Positions 17,114-26,223 of a stretch of DNA of 64,000 nucleotides are shown one piece after another (positions within the stretch are counted from its first letter, which is position 1; each line of letters begins with the position of its first letter). The translations under genes were made by a program, and so were the position numbers. A model generated the notes under the pieces. The model made no database searches, was not told the DNA's origin, and saw only the letters and a program-made list of their open reading frames with translations. The stretch covers positions 7,261,501 through 7,325,500 of the forward strand of contig NZ_CP050177.1 of assembly GCF_011694815.1 (NCBI RefSeq), read 5' to 3'. This DNA is from Streptomyces liangshanensis. Lineage in GTDB: Bacteria; Actinomycetota; Actinomycetes; Streptomycetales; Streptomycetaceae.

Positions 17114-18334
17114 CTACCGGGGCCGGGGCTCGCTCCCGGGACGGGCGTACGTACGCCCCTTCCAGGCCGCGCCCCGGCCCCGGTAGTGCTGTACGGCCGA
17201 GTCGACGGTCATCAGCAGGTACAGCAACGCCGTGAACGGCAGGAGCGGGGCCAGCCAGGACGACAGCCGGTAGTACCGCAACATGGGGAGGTACGTCCCC
17301 GCCATCACCGCCCAGGCCATGAGACCGAGCCACCCGGCGTCCGGGTCCCCGCCGAACAGCCCGGCGCACAGCGCGACGGGCGGCGCCAGATAGATCACCG
17401 CGAGGCCGGCCACCGTACCGAGGAGCAGCAGCGGGTTGTGCCGCAGCTGCGCGTACGCGCTGCGCGACACCATGCGCCACAGGTCGGCCAGCCGCGGATA
17501 CGGGCGGATGCTGTCGACACGCTCCGCGAGACCCAGCCAGATCCGCCCGCCGCTGCCCTGGACCGCCTTCGCGAGCGACACGTCGTCGATGACCGCGTGC
17601 CGGATCGACTCGGGCACCCGGGCCCGTACGGCGACCTCCGTACGCAGCAGGACACAGCCGCCCGCCGCGGCCGCCGTCCTCGTGCCCGGGCGGTTGATCC
17701 AGCGGAACGGGTACAACTGCGCGAAGAAGTACACGAAGGCCGGGACGACGAGCTTCTCCCACCCGCTCGCCACCCGCAGCCGCGCCATCTGGGACACCAG
17801 GTCCAGCCGGTGGCCCGAGGCGGCGGCGACCAGTTCCCGCAGGCTGTCCGGCTCGTGCGCGATGTCCGCGTCCGTGAGCAGCAGGTACTCGGGGTCCTTC
17901 GGGCCCCCGCGGGCCAGCGCGATGCCGTGCCGCAGCGCCCAGAGCTTGCCGGTCCAGCCCGGCTCGGGCTCACCCGGCGAGGACACGGTCAGCGGCAGCC
18001 CGCCGTACCGGTCGGCGAGCTCGCGGGCCAGCGCGCCGGTGCCGTCCGAGCTCCCGTCGTCGACCAGGTAGATCCCGGCCGGGCCCGGATAGACCTGGGC
18101 CAGCAGCGACGGCAGGCTCTCCGGCAGCACCCCGGCCTCGTCCCTGGCGGGTACGACGACGGCGACCGACGGCCACGGGCTCTCACCCCCGGCGGGCTCC
18201 CCGGGCAGCGCGGACGGACCCGGCGCCGAAGGGGTGGGCAGCCGCTGGTCCGTCCGCCAGAAGAAACCCTGCCCCAGCGACAGCCAGCCCCACGCGGCCA
18301 GCGAACTCAACGCGATCCAGGCAATGGCGCTCAT
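17114..18334 (-). CDS. HpnB-like membrane glycosyltransferase
   Basis: This 406-residue protein has an N-terminal membrane anchor, a GT2 domain with VAVVVPARDEAGVLP, VDDGSSDGT, WTGKLWALRHG and the metal-binding LTDADI, and three or more C-terminal membrane segments (LLLLGTVAGLAVIYLAPPVA and onward). The pattern matches the hopene-associated glycosyltransferase HpnB family. Here no squalene-hopene cyclase or other hpn genes are near, so a hopanoid role is not supported by context and the acceptor may be another lipid or carotenoid. ATG 18334 begins MSAIAWIALSS. It is divergent from the racemase gene, 58 bp away. Confidence 0.75.
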   Translation of the reverse strand: MSAIAWIALSSLAAWGWLSLGQGFFWRTDQRLPTPSAPGPSALPGEPAGGESPWPSVAVVVPARDEAGVLPESLPSLLAQVYPGPAGIYLVDDGSSDGTGALARELADRYGGLPLTVSSPGEPEPGWTGKLWALRHGIALARGGPKDPEYLLLTDADIAHEPDSLRELVAAASGHRLDLVSQMARLRVASGWEKLVVPAFVYFFAQLYPFRWINRPGTRTAAAAGGCVLLRTEVAVRARVPESIRHAVIDDVSLAKAVQGSGGRIWLGLAERVDSIRPYPRLADLWRMVSRSAYAQLRHNPLLLLGTVAGLAVIYLAPPVALCAGLFGGDPDAGWLGLMAWAVMAGTYLPMLRYYRLSSWLAPLLPFTALLYLLMTVDSAVQHYRGRGAAWKGRTYARPGSEPRPR

Positions 18335-18380
18335 TCGCCGCAGTCTGCACCACAACTCCGGTGCCGCGAGCGCCGTCGAC

Positions 18381-18386
18381 TATGGT
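18381..18386 (+). promoter_or_regulatory. Candidate -10 for leaderless racemase mRNA
   Basis: TATGGT ends 6 nt before GTG 18393; no Shine-Dalgarno sequence is present. Confidence 0.45.
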
Positions 18387-18392
18387 GACCGG

Positions 18393-19178
18393 GTGAAGAT
18401 CGCGCTCATGGATTCCGGTATCGGCCTGCTCGCCGCCACCGCCGCGGTACGCCGTCTGCGGCCCGACGCCGATCTGGTCCTGTCCCTGGACCCGGACGGC
18501 ATGCCCTGGGGCCCCCGAGCCCCCCACGACGTGACCGAGCGGGCGCTCGCCGTCGCACGGGCCGCCGCCGCCCACCGGCCCGACGCCCTGATCGTCGCCT
18601 GCAACACCGCCTCCGTGCACTCCCTGCCCGCGCTGCGGGCCGCGCTGGAGCCCGGCCTGCCCGTCATCGGCACCGTCCCGGCGATCAAGCCGGCCGCGGT
18701 CGCCGGCGGCCCCTTCGCCATCTGGGCCACCCCGGCGACCACCGGCAGCCCCTACCAGCGCGGACTGATCCGGGACTTCGCCGCCTCCGCCGACGTCACC
18801 GAGGTCCCGTGCCCCGGGCTCGCGCAGGCCGTCGAGTCGGCCGACGAGGAGGCGATCGACCGCGCGGTGGCCGCCGCGGCGGCGCTCACCCCGCGCGGCG
18901 TGACGGCCGTCGTCCTCGGCTGCACCCACTACGAACTCGTCGCGGAACGCATCCGTACGGCCGTCCAGCAGCCGGACATGCCCCCGCTCGTCCTGCACGG
19001 CTCGGCCGACGCCGTCGCCGCCCAGGCGTTGCGCCGCCTCGGCGACGTACCCCCCCGCCAGGCTCCCCACGACCCCCGGCTCACCGTGCTCCTCAGCGGT
19101 CACGAGGGTGACCTGCCCGCACGCGCGCTCGGCTACGCGGAGGGGCGGCTGCTCGCCGCCGTCACCCAAGCGGGCTGA
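18393..19178 (+). CDS. Aspartate/glutamate racemase-family protein
   Basis: This 261-residue protein has the two-cysteine active site of PLP-independent racemases: Cys 70 in ACNTAS and Cys 177 in GCTHYE, plus an N-terminal MDSGIG (Asp 7) as in MurI. MurI makes D-glutamate for peptidoglycan. The usual YFGDTARVPYG block is replaced by LSLDPDGMPWGPR, so this is probably a divergent paralogue and not the housekeeping MurI. GTG 18393 gives the conserved start and a leaderless promoter spacing. A hairpin terminator follows at 19200. Confidence 0.75.
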   Translation: MKIALMDSGIGLLAATAAVRRLRPDADLVLSLDPDGMPWGPRAPHDVTERALAVARAAAAHRPDALIVACNTASVHSLPALRAALEPGLPVIGTVPAIKPAAVAGGPFAIWATPATTGSPYQRGLIRDFAASADVTEVPCPGLAQAVESADEEAIDRAVAAAAALTPRGVTAVVLGCTHYELVAERIRTAVQQPDMPPLVLHGSADAVAAQALRRLGDVPPRQAPHDPRLTVLLSGHEGDLPARALGYAEGRLLAAVTQAG

Positions 19179-19199
19179 CCGCGTGTCCGTCGTCACGGA

Positions 19200-19228
19200 T
19201 TCCGCGCGGGACTTCCGCCCGCGCGGAA
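19200..19228. terminator. Hairpin terminator after the racemase gene
   Basis: An 11-bp perfect stem (TTCCGCGCGGG / CCCGCGCGGAA) with a 7-nt loop starts 21 bp after the racemase stop and just before the next promoter. Confidence 0.75.
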
Positions 19229-19234
19229 CGTGGG

Positions 19235-19240
19235 TAGTCT
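19235..19240 (+). promoter_or_regulatory. Candidate -10 for leaderless membrane-protein mRNA
   Basis: TAGTCT ends 7 nt before ATG 19248, directly after the preceding terminator. Confidence 0.5.
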
Positions 19241-19247
19241 GCTTGGC

Positions 19248-19811
19248 ATGACGGAGCACCCCCAGCAGGAGGGCGACACCGTGGAACCCCTGCCCGAGAT
19301 CTGGACCGGCCGTGCCACCAACCGCGCGCAGTGGCTGCTTGCCGCGGTGGGCGTCGCCTGCATCGCGCTCGGCGTCGTGCTGGCCGTCCAGTCGAACTGG
19401 ACCTCCGGCTTCGCCGCCCTCCTGATGTCCGTCATCGGCTGCGTCGCCGCCGGACTGCTCATCCTCTTCGGCACCCTCGCCTTCGTCCACGTGGCGGTCC
19501 GGGTCGACGGCGACTGCCTGGAGGTGCGCTGCGGCCACATGGGGCTGCCGCGCCGCCGGATCCTGCTCGCCCACGTCGTGGACGCCGACTTCGCGCCCAA
19601 GGTCAACCCGCGCCACTGGGGCGGCTGGGGCTACCGCTGGCGCCCCGAGATGGGCACGGGCGTGGTGGTGCGCCGGGGCGAGGGACTTGTGCTGCGCCTG
19701 GGCGACGGCAGGACCTTCACCGTCACGGTGGACGACGCCGAGGCCGCCGTACGGATCATCAGGGACCGCCTGGGCCTCGGCCGCCACGGAAGCGCCCCGG
19801 CCGGCGCCTGA
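19248..19811 (+). CDS. Actinobacterial DUF3093-like two-helix membrane protein
   Basis: This 187-residue protein has two adjacent membrane helices (about residues 30-50 and 58-82), then a cytoplasmic beta-rich domain with VDADFAPKVNPRHWGGWGYR and GTGVVVRRGEGLVLRL. The layout and the HWGGWGYR motif resemble DUF3093-type actinobacterial proteins, whose function is unknown. ATG 19248 is supported by TAGTCT at leaderless spacing. The hairpin at 19200 separates it from the racemase gene, so it is probably transcribed alone. It converges on the O-antigen-ligase-like gene with a 50-bp gap. Confidence 0.65.
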   Translation: MTEHPQQEGDTVEPLPEIWTGRATNRAQWLLAAVGVACIALGVVLAVQSNWTSGFAALLMSVIGCVAAGLLILFGTLAFVHVAVRVDGDCLEVRCGHMGLPRRRILLAHVVDADFAPKVNPRHWGGWGYRWRPEMGTGVVVRRGEGLVLRLGDGRTFTVTVDDAEAAVRIIRDRLGLGRHGSAPAGA

Positions 19812-19861
19812 TCCGGCGCGGCGCGCTCACCCTCGGCCCGGTGCGGCGCACCGTACGGCTG

Positions 19862-20935
19862 TCAGCCCGGCGCCCGGTTCAGGGCCGGGAGCGCGTGCGG
19901 TACGAGCCGCCCGGCCGGCCGGGCCGTCGCCAGCCCCGCCAGCAGCCCCGCCCCCGCCGTCACCGGCGCGAAGCTCAGCGCGTTCCCGACGCTCGCCAGG
20001 GTCGCCAGCGCCGTCAGGGTCGCCCCCGCCGTCAGGACCACCGGAGTGGAGCAGGGCGAGCGGACCAGTCCGTGGAGCAGCCAGCCGAACACGGTCGCCA
20101 GCAACAGCAGCCCCACCACCCCCTGCTCGGACACCTCCTGCAACGCCGCCGAGTGCGGCTTGCCGTCCGAGTCCAGCGACTGGAGGGCCGTCGGGCTGAG
20201 GTCGCCGAACCGGTCGGGACCCACCCCCAGCAGCGGATGCTCCTTCGCCAGGTCCACCGCCTCGTGCCACAGCTGCACCCGGTTCGTGGTCAGCTGCCCC
20301 TCCAGCGACACCGACAGCCCCTCGGGCAGCGCGTCCTCCGCCACCGCCCACGACCCGCCCACCACCAGCGCCGCGACCAGCGCCAGACCGGCCAGCGCCG
20401 CCGACCTGCGCCGCATCCGGGCCGCCGCCAGCGAGCACAGCAGCACCCCGAGCACCGCCACGAGACCCGCGACCGAGCCCAGCAGGAGAGCGGCGGCCGC
20501 GATCGTCACCGCCAGCAGCCGCAGCAGCACCCGGGACCGGTGGCGCCGCGCCGACGTGGCCGCGCAGCACGCCGCCCCCGCCGCCAGCGCCAGCAGCGCC
20601 GCGACCGCGCCCGAGTCGCCCTGCGGGGTGGCGACGGCCACCGAGGCCGCCGGTGTGTCCCGGCCCGAGACGACCGCCGCGGCGAGCGCCGCCACCGCCA
20701 CCACCGAGGCCGCGGCCACCGGGACCGTGCCGCCGCTGATCCGGCCGCACGCGTACCCCGCGGCGAGGGCGAGCACCGCGAGGAGTATCCCCTCGGGCCG
20801 CCCGCCCCCCGCGGCCGCGCTGATCAGCGCCCACACCGCGCAGGCGCCGAGCACCACGGCGCCGACGACGTCGGGCGCGCTGCCCCGCTCCCGTACGGCG
20901 GCCCGTCCTGCCGGTACAGCCATCCTGTCGACCAT
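19862..20935 (-). CDS. O-antigen ligase/Wzy-like membrane protein
   Basis: This 357-residue polytopic protein has about ten hydrophobic segments. Its only conserved loop, TNRVQLWHEAVDLAKEHP followed by LLGVGPDRFGDL, matches the Wzy_C/O-antigen ligase domain, with a functionally important Arg and His in an extracytoplasmic loop. In Gram-positives these proteins ligate or polymerise lipid-linked glycans or teichoic-acid-like polymers; the substrate here is unknown. ATG 20935 has AAGGGG 8 nt upstream; ATG 20923 is an in-frame alternative. It is divergent from lnt, with 231 bp between. Confidence 0.75.
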   Translation of the reverse strand: MVDRMAVPAGRAAVRERGSAPDVVGAVVLGACAVWALISAAAGGGRPEGILLAVLALAAGYACGRISGGTVPVAAASVVAVAALAAAVVSGRDTPAASVAVATPQGDSGAVAALLALAAGAACCAATSARRHRSRVLLRLLAVTIAAAALLLGSVAGLVAVLGVLLCSLAAARMRRRSAALAGLALVAALVVGGSWAVAEDALPEGLSVSLEGQLTTNRVQLWHEAVDLAKEHPLLGVGPDRFGDLSPTALQSLDSDGKPHSAALQEVSEQGVVGLLLLATVFGWLLHGLVRSPCSTPVVLTAGATLTALATLASVGNALSFAPVTAGAGLLAGLATARPAGRLVPHALPALNRAPG

Positions 20936-21153
20936 TCCGTCGACCCCTTCGACCTGTGCGAACCCCGTCCCACAGCAGCCGGATCCGGCCAGGTGACAAA
21001 GGCTGGCGCACACGTTAACGGCAAGAAGGGGGATTTGTGGACACCTTGCGGAGGAACGCTGCCGCACCCGCCCCGGCACACGTCCGCCGGCGTGACCGTC
21101 ACCCTGACCGACAGCACGCGGGGACGCACTCCCCTCCACACAGACACCCACCG

Positions 21154-21159
21154 TAGACT
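21154..21159 (+). promoter_or_regulatory. Candidate -10 for leaderless lnt mRNA
   Basis: TAGACT ends 7 nt before GTG 21167. Confidence 0.5.
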
Positions 21160-21166
21160 CCGCCCG

Positions 21167-22762
21167 GTGAGCACCACCATCGCCCCCGTCCAGAGCCCGC
21201 CGCCCGCCCCCTCCGCCCGGCGCGAGAGGCGACTGGTCAGGCCGGGCGCCGCCGCGCTGTCGGGCCTGATGCTCTACGCGAGCTTCCCGCCCCGCCCCCT
21301 GTGGTGGCTGGCCCTGCCGGGCTTCGCCCTGATGGCCTGGAGCCTGCACGGCCGCCGCCTTCGCGCCGGATTCGGCCTCGGCTACCTCGCCGGCCTCGGC
21401 TTCCTGCTCCCGCTGCTGATCTGGACCGGCGCAGAGGTGGGCCCCGGCCCCTGGCTCGCCCTCGCCGCCGTCGAGGCCGTCTTCGTCGCCCTGGTCGGCA
21501 TGGGCATCGCGGCCGTGTCCAAGCTGCCCGCCTGGCCGGTGTGGGCCGCCGCCGTCTGGATCCTCGGCGAGGGCGTCCGCGCCCGGGTGCCGTTCGGCGG
21601 GTTCCCCTGGGGCAAGATCGCCTTCGGCCAGGCCGACAGTGTGTTCCTGCCGCTGGCCGCCGTCGGTGGCACACCGGTGCTCGGTTTCGCCGTCGTCCTG
21701 TGCGGCTTCGGCCTGTACGAGGCGGTCCGCCAGGGCCTCGCGTACCGGCGCACCGGACAGCTGCCGCGCCGGGCCGTCGCCGCCGCGGCCGCCACCGTGC
21801 TCGTGCCGGTGCTCGGCGCGCTGGCCGCCCTGCCGCTCGTGTCCGACGCCGCCGAGGACGGCACGGCGACCGTCGCCGCCGTCCAGGGCAACGTCCCCCG
21901 GGCGGGGCTGGAGTTCAACGCCCAGCGCCGCGCGGTCCTCGACAACCACGTCCGCGAGACCATCCGGCTCGCCGCCGAGGTCAAGGCGGGCAAGGTCCCG
22001 CAGCCCGACTTCGTGCTGTGGCCCGAGAACTCCTCGGACATCGACCCGTACCGCAACGAGGACGCCCGCCAGGTCATCGACCAGGCGGCCAAGGCGATCG
22101 GGGTGCCGATCTCGGTGGGCGCCGTGATCACCCCGGACACCGGGCCGCTGCGCAACACCCAGATCCTCTGGGACCCGGTGAAGGGGCCGACGGCCACCTA
22201 CGACAAGCGGCAGATCCAGCCCTTCGGCGAGTACCTGCCCCTGCGCTCCCTGCTCAAGAAGATCACCCCCGGCTACGCCGACATGGTCGCGCGCGACTTC
22301 GGCCGCGGGTCGAAGCCGGGCGTCTTCGACATGGCGGGTACGGAGGTCGGCCTCGCCACCTGCTACGAGGCGGCCTTCGACTGGGCGGTACGGGACACCG
22401 TCACCCACGGCGCCCAGATCATCTCCGTACCGAGCAACAACGCCACCTTCGACCGCAGCCAGATGACGTACCAGCAGCTCGCCATGTCACGCGTCCGCGC
22501 CGTCGAGCACAGCAGGACCGTGGTGGTGCCCGTCACCAGCGGGGTCAGCGCGATCATCAGGCCCGACGGAACGATCGTCCAGCAGACCAAGATGTTCACC
22601 CCGGACACCCTGGTCGACAAGGTGCCGCTGCGCTCCTCGCTGACCCCCGCGACCCGGCTCGGCACCCTGCCCGAAGGACTGCTGGTGGCGGTCGCCCTCG
22701 GCGGCCTCGGCTGGGCGACGGTCCTGACGGTACGCGCCCGGCGCGGCGCGACGGGCGTCTGA
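21167..22762 (+). CDS. lnt: Apolipoprotein N-acyltransferase
   Basis: This 531-residue protein N-acylates the terminal diacylglyceryl-cysteine of lipoproteins in the membrane. N-terminal membrane helices (about residues 25-235, with FPWGKIAFGQ) precede a nitrilase-type domain whose triad is visible: Glu 287 in WPENSS, Lys 347 in YDKRQIQPFGEYLP and Cys 399 in LATCYEAAFD. A last helix lies near residues 500-520. Length and motifs are complete, so it should be active. Streptomyces genomes often hold two lnt genes. GTG 21167 fits leaderless transcription. It is divergent from the O-antigen-ligase-like gene. Confidence 0.92.
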   Translation: MSTTIAPVQSPPPAPSARRERRLVRPGAAALSGLMLYASFPPRPLWWLALPGFALMAWSLHGRRLRAGFGLGYLAGLGFLLPLLIWTGAEVGPGPWLALAAVEAVFVALVGMGIAAVSKLPAWPVWAAAVWILGEGVRARVPFGGFPWGKIAFGQADSVFLPLAAVGGTPVLGFAVVLCGFGLYEAVRQGLAYRRTGQLPRRAVAAAAATVLVPVLGALAALPLVSDAAEDGTATVAAVQGNVPRAGLEFNAQRRAVLDNHVRETIRLAAEVKAGKVPQPDFVLWPENSSDIDPYRNEDARQVIDQAAKAIGVPISVGAVITPDTGPLRNTQILWDPVKGPTATYDKRQIQPFGEYLPLRSLLKKITPGYADMVARDFGRGSKPGVFDMAGTEVGLATCYEAAFDWAVRDTVTHGAQIISVPSNNATFDRSQMTYQQLAMSRVRAVEHSRTVVVPVTSGVSAIIRPDGTIVQQTKMFTPDTLVDKVPLRSSLTPATRLGTLPEGLLVAVALGGLGWATVLTVRARRGATGV

Positions 22763-22829
22763 GCTCCGTCCGGCGGCCGGTCGTCGCAGGCCGGTGACGC
22801 GGGCCGGTGACGCCGGGCAGGATGGACCC

Positions 22830-23858
22830 ATGTGGACACAACTGCCGTTCGGGGAAGGGCTGCGCGCCGCACTCGGACCGCCCCGGGGGCCGCGCCGGCT
22901 GGAGAGCAGCCCGCGCTCCCGGGTGTGGCGCGTCGAGCTGGCCGGGACACCGGCGGTGGTCAAGCAGCTCGTGGCGGGCCCCGGCGCCGAGGAGCGCTAC
23001 GCGCGCGAGGTCGCCGCGCTGCGGATCGCCTCCCGGGCCGAGCCGGCCGTGGTGCCCGCCCTGCTGGGCACCGACCCCGGGGAACGTGTCCTGGTCCTCG
23101 CGCACGTCGACCACCGCCCGCCGCCCCGCGAGTGGATCGTCGGCTACGCGAAGGCACTGGCCCGGCTGCACGCGACCGGCGTCCCGGCGGACGCCGGCCT
23201 CCTCCCCGCCTGGAGCGGACCCACCCAGGGCGACGCCGACTCCTTCCTCCACCTGGCCGAAACGCTCGGAGTGACCGTCGCGCCCGGCGTCCCGGCCGAA
23301 CTCACCGCGCTCGTCGGCCGGCTCGACCGGGCCGGGGGACACGCCCTGCTGCACGGGGACCCCTGCCCCGGCAACGACCTGCACACCCGGGGCGGCGTCA
23401 CGTTCATCGACTTCGAACAGGCGTCCCTCGGCAACGGCCTGACGGAGCTGGCGTACGTGCGCATCGGCTTTCCCACCTGCTGGTGCGTCACGAAGGCGGC
23501 CCCGGCGCTGCTGGACCGCGCCGAGACCGCGTACCGCACCACCTGGAAGGCCCTGACCGGCACCGACCCGGAGGCTGACCTGACCGACGCGTGCGCGGGC
23601 TGGCTCCTGCGCGGTGACGCGCTGGTCGAGCGGGCCCGGCGGGGGACGGTGGACCACCTGGCCAGGATCCCGGACCACGACTGGACCTGGGGCACCGTCT
23701 CGGCGCGGCAGCGGCTGGCCCACCGTCTCGGCGTCGTCGCGGGGATGACGGCCGACCGCCCCGGCCTGCGCGGTCTGCACACCGTCAGCACGGACCTGCG
23801 CCGGGCCATGGCGGCCCGGTGGCCCTCGCTCGGCCCGGTGCCCGCCGACCGTCCCTGA
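22830..23858 (+). CDS. Aminoglycoside/choline phosphotransferase-like kinase
   Basis: This 342-residue protein has the APH fold: an N-lobe with VVKQLV (ATP lysine) and ERYAREVAAL, a hinge VLVLAHVD, the catalytic HGDPCPGN and the metal-binding FIDFEQAS. The C-terminal lobe is rich in Trp and His. Family members phosphorylate antibiotics, choline, sugars or hydroxyurea-like metabolites; nothing here identifies the substrate, and resistance should not be assumed. ATG 22830 begins MWTQLPFGEG. It follows lnt by 67 bp in the same direction and converges on the NUDIX gene. Confidence 0.75.
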   Translation: MWTQLPFGEGLRAALGPPRGPRRLESSPRSRVWRVELAGTPAVVKQLVAGPGAEERYAREVAALRIASRAEPAVVPALLGTDPGERVLVLAHVDHRPPPREWIVGYAKALARLHATGVPADAGLLPAWSGPTQGDADSFLHLAETLGVTVAPGVPAELTALVGRLDRAGGHALLHGDPCPGNDLHTRGGVTFIDFEQASLGNGLTELAYVRIGFPTCWCVTKAAPALLDRAETAYRTTWKALTGTDPEADLTDACAGWLLRGDALVERARRGTVDHLARIPDHDWTWGTVSARQRLAHRLGVVAGMTADRPGLRGLHTVSTDLRRAMAARWPSLGPVPADRP

Positions 23859-23873
23859 GCTGCGGGTGGTCCG

Positions 23874-24383
23874 CTATCGGGCGGTCGCGCCCTCACCGGC
23901 GCCGCCGCCCGGTGTGCCCGGGTCGAACCACGTCGGTTCGTCGGCGAGCGCCTGCTTGATCCGCGTCAGCGAGAACTCGGACAACTCGGGCAGCGCGTCC
24001 AGCGGGAACCACCCCACGTCCAGCGACTCGTCGTCGTTGACCCGCGCCTCGCCGCCCGTCGCACGGCACAGGAACGTGATGTCCATGAACTGGCAGCGGT
24101 CCTCGTTCGGATACCGGATCGGCTCCAGGCCCTGGACCAGCACCACACGCTCCGCGCGGCAGTGCACGCCGGTCTCCTCCTCCACCTCGCGCACGGCCGA
24201 CGCCGCCGGCTGCTCGCCCGGTTCGGGGATGCCCCCGATCAGCGACCAGCGGCCGGTGTCGACGCGGCGGGCCAGCAGGACCCGGCCCTCGTCGTCCAGG
24301 ACCACCGCGCTCACCCCGGGCAGGAAGAGCAGCTGGTGGCCCGCGGAGGCGCGGATCGTACGGATGAAGTCGGGCGTCGCCAT
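23874..24383 (-). CDS. NUDIX hydrolase
   Basis: This 169-residue pyrophosphohydrolase contains a complete Nudix box beginning GGIPEPGEQPAAS and ending REVEEETGV, which binds the metal and the diphosphate. The flanking IRTIRASAGHQLLFLPGV and YPNEDRCQFMDITFLCRA are typical of an actinobacterial MutT-like group. It probably sanitises or hydrolyses a nucleoside diphosphate derivative; the substrate is unknown. ATG 24383 is supported by TAAGCT 7 nt upstream, giving a leaderless mRNA. Confidence 0.88.
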   Translation of the reverse strand: MATPDFIRTIRASAGHQLLFLPGVSAVVLDDEGRVLLARRVDTGRWSLIGGIPEPGEQPAASAVREVEEETGVHCRAERVVLVQGLEPIRYPNEDRCQFMDITFLCRATGGEARVNDDESLDVGWFPLDALPELSEFSLTRIKQALADEPTWFDPGTPGGGAGEGATAR

Positions 24384-24390
24384 GCAACGG

Positions 24391-24396
24391 AGCTTA
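24391..24396 (-). promoter_or_regulatory. Candidate -10 for leaderless NUDIX mRNA
   Basis: TAAGCT (reverse strand) ends 7 nt before ATG 24383. Confidence 0.45.
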
Positions 24397-24440
24397 GGGC
24401 GTACCGGAGCTCGGGGCCTGTCCCGGTGGGACACGCCGCC

Positions 24441-26210
24441 CTACGGCCGGTCGCCGGCCAGCGGCAGGTTGACCGCCGAGAGCGCGGTGGGGGAGCGGTG
24501 GACCGTGTAGGTGCCCGGCAGGGTCCGCCGCTGCGGGTCGGTCGGGAAGCACGGGTCCACGCCCAGCGGCGCCGAGCAGTCCGCCTCCGGCGTCCGGGTG
24601 GTCAGCGTCAGCCGCAGCGCGTGGCCGGGCGCGATCCGAACGGCCCGCGGGGACAGGCCGATCGTCAGGTCGTACACCCGCCCCGGCCGCAGATACCGGT
24701 CCGCGCCGAACGTGCCGTACGGACGGACGACCACCCCCTTCGCGTCGCGCCACGACCGGTTGGGGTCGAGCGCGCGCAGGCTCGCGACCAGCGAGCCGGA
24801 GGTGATGCTCGTGGCGGCCCCGCCGGGGGCGATGTCGTCCAGCCGGGCGATCAGCGTCAGGTTCGTCCCGCTCGAACTCGCCGACACCCGCGCGCTGAGC
24901 GGACCGGCCAGGACCGCGCCCCGGCGGAACGGCTCCGTCGTGTACGTGAGCCGCCCCTCGGCGCGCGACGGTTCCGTGTACGTGATCCGGTCCGCGCCCG
25001 GGGAGCGCGGCGGGGTCGGGCCGAGGGTGCCGCCGGGGCCCAGGTAGTACGGCGTGTAGGAGCGGACCCGCTGGAAGGCCGTGGTGTGGAGCCAGGTCCT
25101 GCTGCCCTGCTGGTAGAGGTGCAACGGGGTGGTGGTCGCGCCGATGGCGGTCCGCCTGCCCTTGAGCCAGGTGTCGAACCAGGCCAGCGCCACGGCGCGG
25201 TCCACGCCCTCGCCGTGCCCCCACGGGCCGACGACGGCCTGGTAGCGCGGCGTCGTCCGCTGCCCGGGCGCGGGGCTCGCGTGCACCGGCCGGTGGAAGT
25301 AGGCGTTCTGGAGGTAGGTGTACATCTCCTGGGAGCCCTGCGCGTACAGGTCCAGGTTCCCGCTCCACAACAGCGCCGGGATGTCCGCCCGTACGATCGC
25401 GGCGGCCAGGTCCCCGGGCGTGCGCGACCTCGCCCACGCCCCGGCGTACGCCCGGTCGCCGCCCCGCTGCACGGCCGCGGCGAGGGCCGTGCCGTACGCG
25501 CCGGCCCGCGGGCCCATCTGCGACCCGAGGTGGGTGAAGTAGTTCCGCGTCTGGGTGGGCATCCCGCCGGAGTTCATCGCCTCCCGGTAGGTCTCCGCCC
25601 CGGCGCACGCCGGAAGCATCGCCTTCACGGCGGAGCCGCGGGGGAGGAGCGAGGCGGTCAGGAGCTGGTTGATGCCCAGGTACGAGCAGCCGGTCAGGCC
25701 GACCGTCCCGTCGGACCCGTCCAGGCCGGCCGCCCACGCGACCAGTTCGACACCGTCGCGGCGCTCGCGCGGGCCGAACAGGTCGAACGCGCCGCCCGAG
25801 CGCCCCGTACCGCGCACGCACACCGACGCGTAGACGTACCCGCGCTCCACGAAGTACGCGGGGTCGCCGAGGGCGCCCTGCCCCAGACCGTGCAGGTTCC
25901 CGGCCGGGGTGTCGCAGGCGTACGGATTCTGCGAGAGCAGGACGGGGAACGTCCCCGCGGCCCGCTCGCCGGTCAGCCGGTCCGCCGGATACATGACGTC
26001 GCCCACCAGCGTCGTACCGTCGCTCATCGGCACCCTCACCCCGGGGACCGTCGTGCTGCCGTACGACGCCGTGACCCGCGCGGGCGCGGCGCCCGCCGTC
26101 ACGGACGGGGCGAGCACCACGAGCAGCACGAGGAGCGGGACCAGGGCCGGGAGGCCGGTCAACAGCCCCCGCCCCAGGGGTGAGCGGGCGGGAGGAAGAG
26201 CGGCGACCAT
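24441..26210 (-). CDS. Secreted CocE/NonD-family hydrolase (X-Pro dipeptidyl-peptidase-like)
   Basis: This 589-residue exported protein begins with a hydrophobic signal sequence (about residues 12-42, ending near SVTAGAAPA). The S15/CocE hydrolase domain carries GCSYLG with Ser 176, the acid region SGNLDLYAQG and VGPWGHGEGVD with the catalytic His. A C-terminal jelly roll follows (about 400-589; LTLIARLDDIAPGG), as in Xaa-Pro dipeptidyl peptidases and cocaine esterase. It probably cleaves acyl esters or proline peptides outside the cell. ATG 26210 has TAAACT 7 nt upstream. Confidence 0.85.
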   Translation of the reverse strand: MVAALPPARSPLGRGLLTGLPALVPLLVLLVVLAPSVTAGAAPARVTASYGSTTVPGVRVPMSDGTTLVGDVMYPADRLTGERAAGTFPVLLSQNPYACDTPAGNLHGLGQGALGDPAYFVERGYVYASVCVRGTGRSGGAFDLFGPRERRDGVELVAWAAGLDGSDGTVGLTGCSYLGINQLLTASLLPRGSAVKAMLPACAGAETYREAMNSGGMPTQTRNYFTHLGSQMGPRAGAYGTALAAAVQRGGDRAYAGAWARSRTPGDLAAAIVRADIPALLWSGNLDLYAQGSQEMYTYLQNAYFHRPVHASPAPGQRTTPRYQAVVGPWGHGEGVDRAVALAWFDTWLKGRRTAIGATTTPLHLYQQGSRTWLHTTAFQRVRSYTPYYLGPGGTLGPTPPRSPGADRITYTEPSRAEGRLTYTTEPFRRGAVLAGPLSARVSASSSGTNLTLIARLDDIAPGGAATSITSGSLVASLRALDPNRSWRDAKGVVVRPYGTFGADRYLRPGRVYDLTIGLSPRAVRIAPGHALRLTLTTRTPEADCSAPLGVDPCFPTDPQRRTLPGTYTVHRSPTALSAVNLPLAGDRP

Positions 26211-26217
26211 GGCGTCC

Positions 26218-26223
26218 AGTTTA
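26218..26223 (-). promoter_or_regulatory. Candidate -10 for leaderless CocE-like mRNA
   Basis: TAAACT (reverse strand) ends 7 nt before ATG 26210. Confidence 0.45.

Noticed and set aside
22830..23858. Aminoglycoside resistance gene
   Set aside because: APH-fold kinases are very diverse; nothing in the sequence or context points to an antibiotic substrate.
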